Source of the DNA: an uncultured Spirochaetia bacterium
GTDB lineage: Bacteria; Spirochaetota; UBA6919
Assembly: GCA_913053665.1 (NCBI GenBank)
Contig: CAJXGR010000168.1
Coordinates: forward strand, 1-6,879
Length of the DNA stretch: 6,879 nucleotides
Direction of reading: 5' to 3'
Of this stretch, positions 1 through 4,725 are shown piece after piece. Both the position numbers and the translations under genes were made by a program. The notes beneath the pieces are model-generated. The model worked only from the letters and a program-made list of their open reading frames with translations, did no database searches and was not told the origin of the DNA. The number at the start of each line of letters is the position of its first letter. Within the stretch, counting starts at the first letter, position 1.

Positions 1-1
1 T

Positions 2-570
2 AGCAGTACCATGCAAGCCGCTATGACCAACCTTATGGAGTTGGAGCATAAAAATAAAGAAGCCATGGACTCTCTCATCCAGGTGATCACTCAATTCAAA
101 TTGGATGACAGGTCGATAAGGGATCTCCAGGCCGCAAAAGAAGAAATATCAGCTAAAAAGATCACTTTCATGGTCTGGGATGACAGCTTCAGCATGAAGG
201 TCAAATCCATCGATAGACAGCATAAACGCCTTGTGGACATCCTCAACAACCTATACGTCGCTATGGATATATTGGTAAAGATAAAAAGGGTCTGAAGGAA
301 ATCCTCACGAGTCTCATTCGATACACCAAAATACACTTCACTTATGAAGAAAGTCAAATGAAAAAAGTGGGCTACCCTGATTTACCGGAGCATATCAAAG
401 AACACGAAAAGCTGATTGCTGAGATCACCCACTATCAAGAGCTGTTTAATGAGGGGAAGACGGATCTCTCAGAAGACATTCTGGTATTCTTGCAAGATTG
501 GCTCACCCAACATATAAAGGTTACGGACAAACGCTACAGTGTTCTATTCAATGGAAACAACATTTCTTGA
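2..570 (+). pseudogene. 3' end of a methyl-accepting chemotaxis protein with C-terminal bacteriohemerythrin domain, frameshifted
   Basis: The frame is open from the window edge, so the 5' part (sensor, membrane segments, signalling hairpin) is missing. Codons 2-135 read like the last helix of a chemoreceptor, ending in a SLIQVITQFKL-type tail. After a linker a bacteriohemerythrin domain begins at VWDDSFSMKVKSIDRQHKRL. This frame stops at 293-295. The remainder continues in the -1 frame (GKDKKGLKEILTSL from about 274, then the HF..EE motif) to a TGA at 568-570. Across both frames all seven di-iron ligands are present: His 221, His 334, Glu 346, His 391, His 403, His 511 and Asp 526 (first bases). 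Hemerythrin domains bind O2 at a di-iron centre, and chemoreceptor fusions such as DcrH of Desulfovibrio are known oxygen/redox sensors. No Shine-Dalgarno precedes the internal ATG at 170, which favours a fusion over a separate gene. The break could be a real mutation, a sequencing error or, less likely, programmed slippage. Confidence 0.85.
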
Positions 571-590
571 CCCGGTGATAACAAATCCAA

Positions 591-623
591 CTGTAGGGGC
601 GGGTTTGAAACCCGTCCCTACAG
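591..623. repeat. REP-like palindrome, copy 1 (possible bidirectional terminator)
   Basis: Arms ctgtaggggcgggttt (591-606) and aaacccgtccctacag (608-623) pair over 16 positions with one G:T mismatch around a single-base centre. It lies between two convergent genes, 21 bp after the stop at 570 and 45 bp before the 3' end of the MlaC gene. No T-tract follows on either side, so a classical intrinsic terminator is not obvious. The outer TGTAGGGGC/CCCTACA ends are shared with the palindrome at 1443-1476, pointing to a dispersed repeat family. I recall similar TGTAGGGGC palindromes from many environmental bacterial genomes. Confidence 0.8.
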
Positions 624-668
624 GTAGTAGTCATCTATCGAAAGTGAAGGAATACTTTTGTGATGGGT

Positions 669-1292
669 CTACTCAGCGAGCTTATCTTCCATGACCTTGA
701 TGAGGCCTGAAACACCACCTTTCTTATGGATGGTTCTAGAAAACTGATTGCGATAATCCCGAACCAATGATCCCCCCAGAATCTCTATATCAAAGACAAT
801 GAGTCCTTTACCCGGACGTTTCAGTAAAACAAAGACCACATCTTCTTTCTTGACCCCGGTTTTTGTTTTATAGTCGACTTTTAGGAAGACACGGGTGAGT
901 GTGAGCTTCTTTTTCTTACGGGTCAATAGATAATCCCGTTTTGTTTTGGTGGACTCACCGGTGACCACGTATTTATTTCCCTTAAAGTACGTCCCACTCT
1001 TCGAATAAGCCAGTTTTTCTATTAACCTCTTGAAAATAGACATAAACTTTTTCTTTTGTGAGTCAGACATCTTGGACCAGTGAAGATTCATGGATCGTTG
1101 GGCCATAAAGTCCAGGTCCAGGATCTTTTCAATGGCTTTTACACTAGATCGATTTCCCTTTTTGTAGGCTTTAAAGGCTTTTACCAGTTTGAGTACCCGG
1201 CTTTTTCCCTCTCCTGCAAAGATTGCTTGCACTCCAATTTGGGATGTAAGGATTGCAACTATCATGATGAATATGAATTGTTTACGTTTCAA
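669..1292 (-). CDS. MlaC/Ttg2D-family periplasmic phospholipid-binding protein
   Basis: A 207-aa protein, close to the usual size of MlaC (about 200-210 aa). In the family, MlaC ferries phospholipids across the periplasm between the outer-membrane MlaA complex and the inner-membrane MlaFEDB ABC transporter. Residues 1-26 form a signal peptide (KRK, hydrophobic core, AIFA then GEG). Around 60-90 is the helical stretch with HWSKMSDSQKKKFMSIFKRL, typical of the family. Residues 163-184 carry the diagnostic end motif VFDIEILGGSLVRDYRNQF, followed by a helix ending GLIKVMEDKLAE. The start is TTG at 1290-1292, chosen because AGGAGG (1298-1303 on the minus strand) sits 5 nt upstream and the signal peptide begins there. 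No mlaA, mlaD, mlaE or mlaF is visible nearby, so it is an orphan in this window. It lies downstream of the HD-GYP gene on the same strand, 247 bp away with a palindrome between, so it is probably transcribed separately. Confidence 0.85.
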   Translation of the reverse strand: MKRKQFIFIMIVAILTSQIGVQAIFAGEGKSRVLKLVKAFKAYKKGNRSSVKAIEKILDLDFMAQRSMNLHWSKMSDSQKKKFMSIFKRLIEKLAYSKSGTYFKGNKYVVTGESTKTKRDYLLTRKKKKLTLTRVFLKVDYKTKTGVKKEDVVFVLLKRPGKGLIVFDIEILGGSLVRDYRNQFSRTIHKKGGVSGLIKVMEDKLAE

Positions 1293-1297
1293 TGGAA

Positions 1298-1303
1298 CCT
1301 CCT
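1298..1303 (-). promoter_or_regulatory. Ribosome binding site deciding the TTG start of the MlaC gene
   Basis: On the minus strand AGGAGG lies 5 nt before the TTG at 1290-1292. There is no ATG in frame at a suitable distance, so this strong site fixes the non-ATG start. Confidence 0.75.
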
Positions 1304-1371
1304 GAAATTGTTATCAAATGGATAGCTTTTTGAGTGATCCAATTTTTATTAAAAACACTCATTGATCCTAT

Positions 1372-1399
1372 AATATAGTTCTCAAATTGAAAAAAACAA
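1372..1399 (-). promoter_or_regulatory. Possible sigma70-type promoter for the MlaC gene
   Basis: On the minus strand TTGTTT (1394-1399) and TATATT (1372-1377) are separated by 16 bp, about 70 bp upstream of the ribosome binding site. The -35 match is weak and the stretch is AT-rich, so chance occurrence is quite possible. Confidence 0.3.
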
Positions 1400-1442
1400 G
1401 ATAATTTATACCAAAAAGGTTTTGAATTGTCAGTATAATCAG

Positions 1443-1476
1443 TTGTAGGGGCAGACCCACGTGTCTGCCCCTACAA
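1443..1476. repeat. REP-like palindrome, copy 2
   Basis: Perfect 14-bp arms ttgtaggggcagac (1443-1456) and gtctgcccctacaa (1463-1476) flank a 6-base loop, ccacgt. It lies 64 bp beyond the 3' end of the HD-GYP gene and upstream of the MlaC gene. It shares the TGTAGGGGC ends with 591-623, and its CAGAC-N6-GTCTG core with the palindrome at 6759-6780. A role in 3'-end formation or mRNA stability of the HD-GYP transcript is possible, but there is no T-run after the stem. Confidence 0.85.
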
Positions 1477-1539
1477 ATTGGGGTTAGGTAGCAAGTTAAT
1501 CATTTCACAATTAGATAACTACTCTCAATTCAGGGCTAA

Positions 1540-2718
1540 CTAACTCGCTTCACTCATGATACGGACGATATGTCTGGAGTTATCAAGATTCAAATTGACG
1601 GTGATGGATCGGGACACATACATTCCCTCAGCGTTTTTTACGATCTGGATAGAAGGTCGGGTGGTGAGTTTACTATCTTTTTCCACCACAATGCCAATTT
1701 CTTTAGTATTTAAAATCACATGACTGCCAATAGGATAGAAGGAACTTTCTTTAAATAAAATACCCATTTCACTCACAAACTGATGGGCCAAATCCGGCTT
1801 GAATCGTGTTCCAGAATCCCTGATGATCAGATTAAAGGCTTTTTGTGGGCTAAAAGACAGTTTATAGGATAATTTTGTAGTGAGAGCATCAAAAACTTCT
1901 GCCAGAGAGAGTATATAAGTCGCGTCATCAATTTGATCTCCCTTTAGACCAAATGGATAACCTGTTCCATCATACTTTTCGTGGTGGGTGAGTACCATTT
2001 TCTTTAACTGGTCGGAGATGTCCTGACTTCCCTTAAGAATCTCATAGCCATATCTAGGGTGCCTTTTAATGACTTCATATTCTTCAGTTAACAGTTGTCC
2101 TCTTTTATTGATAATGTCATAGGGTATTCTCAATTTACCGATGTCATGGATGATACCGGCAAAGCCAATATCTTTTGTAATAGTTCTAGACACACCCAGC
2201 TTTCTGGCAAAGACCATGGCAATCACAGCCACATTGAGGGAATGAGAGTAGTTAAAGTCATCATAACTTTGAATATCCAGAAGGTTGATCACATCATTGT
2301 ATTCATTGCCGATATCCTGGAGCACACAATCGATGAGTTCTTTGGACTCATCAACGAAGTCGATGGGCAGGTTCTCCTTAACGGTGGTCTCTATTCTTTC
2401 GGTCACTGAGACAGCCAATTTTTGAGTCTCCAGGCTGATACGTCGTGGACCCTGATAGATGTTTTTTTGGAGATAGTCCTTTAAATCTTTTGTGTATATA
2501 GCCTGAGTGTCTCTTATTTTTTTGGAGTAATATATTTTTTCCACACCTTGACGGACGAGTTGCTGGAGGAATTCTTGTGTGAATGGACTATAGGCGGTTT
2601 GAATGATATCACCCTCTCGATTGTAGACTGGACAGGCTAAAACAGTGTCAGGTTTTATAAACTTAACCGTCATCTCAATCTCACTGCCCAGATCAACATA
2701 TTCTTGTTCTTCTTTCAT
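1540..2718 (-). CDS. HD-GYP domain protein, probable cyclic-di-GMP phosphodiesterase
   Basis: A 392-aa cytoplasmic protein with no signal peptide or membrane segment. Residues about 16-66 form a small N-terminal domain like those often preceding HD-GYP (VLACPVYNREGDIIQ ... LVRQGVEKIYYSK). The HD-GYP domain spans about 150-320. Visible catalytic and metal-binding residues are His159, the HDIGK motif at 191-195, His220 in KRHP, His245-His246 in HHEKYDGTGYP (GTGYP at 251-255) and Asp277 in EVFDALT. In the family these residues hydrolyse c-di-GMP to pGpG or GMP. The residue four before the HD pair is Ala187 rather than the Glu found in trinuclear enzymes, suggesting a two-metal site (inference). 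Residues 328-390 resemble the small beta-rich tail seen after many HD-GYP domains. The start at 2716-2718 is supported by GGAGGA (2724-2729 on the minus strand) 5 nt upstream. With no receiver domain, the N-terminal domain may sense a ligand or partner. Confidence 0.93.
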   Translation of the reverse strand: MKEEQEYVDLGSEIEMTVKFIKPDTVLACPVYNREGDIIQTAYSPFTQEFLQQLVRQGVEKIYYSKKIRDTQAIYTKDLKDYLQKNIYQGPRRISLETQKLAVSVTERIETTVKENLPIDFVDESKELIDCVLQDIGNEYNDVINLLDIQSYDDFNYSHSLNVAVIAMVFARKLGVSRTITKDIGFAGIIHDIGKLRIPYDIINKRGQLLTEEYEVIKRHPRYGYEILKGSQDISDQLKKMVLTHHEKYDGTGYPFGLKGDQIDDATYILSLAEVFDALTTKLSYKLSFSPQKAFNLIIRDSGTRFKPDLAHQFVSEMGILFKESSFYPIGSHVILNTKEIGIVVEKDSKLTTRPSIQIVKNAEGMYVSRSITVNLNLDNSRHIVRIMSEAS

Positions 2719-2782
2719 CTTCTTCCTCCAAAATTGTTAAGATCGAATCTAACACATACTACTAAATATACAATTTATAGGC

Positions 2783-2823
2783 CTATGCATCGTGTACCCT
2801 TAAGGTTACACGAAATAGCATAG
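2783..2823. promoter_or_regulatory. Extended dyad upstream of the HD-GYP gene (candidate operator or leader hairpin)
   Basis: The inner part 2791-2812 is a 22-bp near-perfect palindrome (cgtgtaccc, ttaa, ggttacacg) with one mismatched pair. An outer stem ctatgc (2783-2788) / gcatag (2818-2823) extends it beyond an internal loop. It lies 73-95 bp upstream of the HD-GYP start. A weak minus-strand promoter (TTAAGG 2798-2803, TATAAA 2774-2779, 18-bp spacing) would place the dyad over its -35 region, as expected for an operator. This is inference. Confidence 0.4.
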
Positions 2824-2904
2824 CTCAGAACCACCCAGCATCCATCAGATGAACATATTCCTCTATAACCTCTTTACAAGCCCCTTATAATCCTTTTAAA
2901 TAAC

Positions 2905-2946
2905 CCTTATATTTTGAGATGGGCAACTATTTTGTCTAATATAAGG
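2905..2946. repeat. 9-bp perfect inverted repeat with 24-base spacer
   Basis: Arms ccttatatt (2905-2913) and aatataagg (2938-2946) are perfect complements. On the plus strand the second arm is followed by a short T-run (actttttatag), a little like a terminator, but the stem is AT-rich and the loop long. It could end a short transcript or be a binding site. Confidence 0.35.
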
Positions 2947-3041
2947 ACTTTTTATAGCTTATAAGATTATAGTAACGATAATATAATATTTCCTGGCTCC
3001 TTTGTAAACTATTTCTTTAAATTATTACTGTTTATTTCAAT

Positions 3042-3076
3042 TCACTGTGTACATGATAGTTATGCTATGTAAGTGA
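3042..3076. repeat. Bulged inverted repeat in the TlpA upstream region
   Basis: tcact (3042-3046) pairs with agtga (3072-3076) and tacat (3050-3054) pairs with atgta (3067-3071), leaving a 3-base bulge and a 12-base loop. A second short hairpin, actttg-tcaa-caaagt, follows at 3091-3106. Both lie 130-195 bp before the TlpA start and could form leader structures if transcription begins upstream. Confidence 0.3.
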
Positions 3077-3226
3077 CAGGTAGTGAAAAGACTTTGTCAA
3101 CAAAGTTGAGATTATATGGGTGATAAGAATAAAGTTATTGTTAGTTATTTTCTTTTATTATGTGAAATAATTTGTGGATTTAATTTAGTATGTGTTTAAT
3201 TCCATGAATAAATAAAATAACTGATT

Positions 3227-3232
3227 GGAGGA
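3227..3232 (+). promoter_or_regulatory. Ribosome binding site fixing the TlpA-like start at ATG 3237
   Basis: GGAGGA lies 4 nt before the ATG at 3237. A TTG at 3225 in the same frame would add four residues but overlaps this site, so it is very unlikely to be the start. Confidence 0.8.
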
Positions 3233-3236
3233 TTTT

Positions 3237-3842
3237 ATGAGTCGCTTCACAAAAACGATTCTTGTTTTTGCAGTGATCTTATCATTTGGTCTATCAAAAA
3301 ACGTTCATGCAAAAAAAACATACGATTTCAAGCTGAAAGATTATAAGGGTCGAACCGTTAAACTTTCGGACTACAAGGGCAAATACATTCATGTGGACTT
3401 TTCTGCTGATTGGTGCGGACCCTGTCACATGCAGGCGACGTATATCAAAGAGGTTGAAGAAGAGCTTGGATCCAAAAACTTCGTCAGCTTCACCATACTC
3501 ATTAGCAATCCAAACAAAGAAACTCTGAAAAAATGGAGAAGAAAATATAAAATCAAACATCTGTTGGTGGATCCAAAGGGAAAGGTCAAAAAGAGGTTTA
3601 TTGCTGGAGGCATCCCGGCAAATGTCATCCTGAAGCCCGATCTCACTCTTGCCGGCAATTGGGTAGGTGCGGCCCCTTCTAAAGAGATTTTTATCCGTGA
3701 ACTGAAACGAGTGGCCCCAGGATTGTTTAAGAAAAAAACTAATAAAGCATCTTTGGAAGTGGGTTCAAAGATTAGTACAAAACTGGATTATAGTATAGGG
3801 CTAGTTAAAACCTATCTTAGGACCCTCTTAAATGCTTTCTAA
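3237..3842 (+). CDS. Secreted TlpA/ResA-like thioredoxin-fold protein
   Basis: A 201-aa protein from the ATG at 3237. Residues 1-25 are a signal peptide (hydrophobic TILVFAVILSFGL, cleavage likely after VHA), so it acts outside the cytoplasm. The thioredoxin fold runs from about 28 to 158: the AhpC/TSA-type entry DFKLKDYKGRTVKLSDYKGK, the active site WCGPC with Cys60 and Cys63, and the cis-proline in GGIPANV (Pro127). In this family the CxxC pair reduces or exchanges protein disulfides in the periplasm, for example in cytochrome c maturation or thiol redox control. The C-terminal 40 residues are lysine-rich and lack a recognisable motif. The downstream DinB-like gene starts 15 bp after its stop on the same strand, so the two probably form an operon. 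No cytochrome-maturation gene is nearby, and the substrate is unknown. A lipoprotein is excluded because there is no lipobox cysteine. Confidence 0.88.
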   Translation: MSRFTKTILVFAVILSFGLSKNVHAKKTYDFKLKDYKGRTVKLSDYKGKYIHVDFSADWCGPCHMQATYIKEVEEELGSKNFVSFTILISNPNKETLKKWRRKYKIKHLLVDPKGKVKKRFIAGGIPANVILKPDLTLAGNWVGAAPSKEIFIRELKRVAPGLFKKKTNKASLEVGSKISTKLDYSIGLVKTYLRTLLNAF

Positions 3843-3857
3843 AGAGAGTTTAAGGAA

Positions 3858-4331
3858 ATGAGTCTTAAACTTCTTCAAGGGGATCTTGTTCATCTCCTTT
3901 TGGGGAAAAACGCCCATATCCCTACTGAGAAGGCTCTTGAAGGTATTGAACCTGATAACAGGCATGTTCGACCCATGGATCCCATGAATACCATTTGGGA
4001 GGAGTTGGAGCATTTGCGTATCGCCCAGGAAGATATCATTCACTACACTCAAGAGGCCTCTTGGGTTTCTCCAGAGTTTCCTGCAGGACTTTGGCCCAAG
4101 CCGGTGGATCGGGTGACCGATGAAATGTGGGACTCCAGTCTATCCGCCTTCATGGCTGATCTAAACAAGTTGATTGCGATTGTTCAAGAGTCAGAGTGGG
4201 ATTTAACTCAAGAGATTCTACACGGGGAGGGTAGGACTTATCTTAGACAGGTCTTACTGGTGGCGGATCACAATGCCTATCACATTGGCCAAATTGTTCT
4301 CATCCGTAAAATACTGGGTAATTGGCCTTAA
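3858..4331 (+). CDS. DinB-fold (DinB_2/DUF664-like) putative metal-dependent protein
   Basis: A 157-aa cytoplasmic protein of the usual length for the DinB/YfiT four-helix family. Residues 45-60 (TIWEELEHLRIAQEDI) give the first metal-ligand helix with His52. The C-terminal signature DHNAYHIGQIVLIR supplies His138 and His142, completing the usual three-histidine site. In the wider family this fold includes thiol S-transferases for bacillithiol or mycothiol and proteins of unknown role, so the reaction cannot be told from sequence. It starts 15 bp after the thioredoxin-like gene. The ribosome binding site is poor: AAGGA (3852-3856) almost abuts the ATG, and AGAGAG (3843-3848) is the alternative, so translational coupling to the upstream gene is plausible. 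The pairing with a thiol-redox gene hints at a thiol-related job (inference), although one partner is periplasmic and the other cytoplasmic. Confidence 0.85.
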   Translation: MSLKLLQGDLVHLLLGKNAHIPTEKALEGIEPDNRHVRPMDPMNTIWEELEHLRIAQEDIIHYTQEASWVSPEFPAGLWPKPVDRVTDEMWDSSLSAFMADLNKLIAIVQESEWDLTQEILHGEGRTYLRQVLLVADHNAYHIGQIVLIRKILGNWP

Positions 4332-4332
4332 A

Positions 4333-4388
4333 CTTATATTTTGGGGTTTTTATATAAGAGCCTTTGAACATAGCCAAAAGCTCTTATA
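4333..4388. repeat. Two mutually exclusive inverted repeats between convergent genes
   Basis: The segment tataagagc (4353-4361) pairs perfectly with gctcttata (4380-4388), 9 bp with an 18-base loop. The overlapping atataag (4352-4358) pairs with cttatat (4333-4339), 7 bp with a 12-base loop. They sit between the DinB gene (ends 4331) and the convergent small gene (ends 4416), so a shared 3'-end role is possible. Neither stem has a clear T-tract. Confidence 0.35.
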
Positions 4389-4415
4389 GATTGAATTGAG
4401 ATGGTATCCCCCAAG

Positions 4416-4571
4416 TTAGGCTTTTAGTTTTCCATCTTCCTGAAGTTTCCTGCAGGATTCATAGAAGACCTTTTCAAGCAAATCCTGGTTGACGTTGGGA
4501 TCTTTAAGCAGAGCATTATTCAATGCTCCCATAAGCCTTGCCGTTAATTTGACATAGCTTTCTCTCGTCAT
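4416..4571 (-). CDS. Small 51-aa hypothetical protein
   Basis: Read on the minus strand, ATG at 4569-4571 opens a 51-codon frame ending with TAA at 4416-4418. The protein begins MTRESYVKLTARLMGALNNA and ends in a YESCRKLQEDGKLKA-type tail. Composition is ordinary for a soluble, mostly helical protein, with no signal peptide or membrane segment and a single cysteine (Cys40). A good ribosome binding site, GAGGA (4578-4582), lies 6 nt upstream of the ATG, which is the main reason for calling it. It is convergent with the DinB gene and divergent from the TPR gene. I do not recognise the family. The middle stretch (ALLKDPNVNQDLLEKVFYES) could be a helix-turn-helix-like helical pair or simply a small adaptor, and I would not assign a function. 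Confidence 0.6.
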   Translation of the reverse strand: MTRESYVKLTARLMGALNNALLKDPNVNQDLLEKVFYESCRKLQEDGKLKA

Positions 4572-4677
4572 AGCGTTTCCTCATAAAGAGTACAATTTTC
4601 ATACCTCATGTCAGATAGAGTTTCGTCAAATAGTAGGGGAAAATTTGATGGCTGGAGAAGAAATCTATAAAAAACAT

Positions 4678-4707
4678 TGTTTTTTCCCATAAATCGGTTA
4701 GTTTAAT
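4678..4707 (+). promoter_or_regulatory. Possible promoter for the TPR gene
   Basis: TTGTTT (4678-4683) and TTTAAT (4702-4707) lie 18 bp apart, and the ATG follows at 4726. The leader would be very short, and the only Shine-Dalgarno-like bases before the ATG are GAG at 4714-4716, so translation initiation looks weak or leader-poor. Matches to consensus are partial. Confidence 0.25.
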
Positions 4708-4725
4708 ATTGTAGAGATTAAACCT

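Larger units (their letters stand above)
2719..3236. other. Divergent intergenic region, AT-rich, with several dyads and no convincing gene
   Basis: This 518-bp gap separates the 5' ends of the HD-GYP gene (-) and the TlpA-like gene (+), so it should hold both promoters. I found no ORF with good coding character. It holds the dyads listed separately at 2783-2823, 2905-2946, 3042-3076 and 3091-3106. A TATAAT lies at 2982-2987 with a poor -35 (TTATAA, 2959-2964, 17-bp spacing), about 250 bp before the TlpA start. A small RNA or long leader is possible but unproven. Confidence 0.6.

Noticed and set aside
170..172. Internal ATG as the start of a stand-alone bacteriohemerythrin gene
   Set aside because: No Shine-Dalgarno precedes it, and the frame is continuous with the chemoreceptor tail, so a fusion explains it better.
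591..1476. The two TGTAGGGGC palindromes as CRISPR repeats
   Set aside because: They are about 850 bp apart with genes between, differ in their cores, and show no regular spacer array.
2095..2409. Long plus-strand frame opposite the HD-GYP gene
   Set aside because: It is a shadow of the strongly supported HD-GYP coding frame and has no ribosome binding site or recognisable domain.
3116..3199. A 27-codon frame (MGDKNKVIVSYFLLLCEIICG...) with a hydrophobic middle, just upstream of the TlpA-like gene
   Set aside because: Only a bare GAG lies upstream, the region is AT-rich so such short hydrophobic frames arise by chance, and nothing else supports it.
3225..3236. TTG start giving a 205-aa thioredoxin-like protein
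   Set aside because: It overlaps the GGAGGA ribosome binding site; the ATG at 3237 has correct spacing and gives a proper signal peptide.
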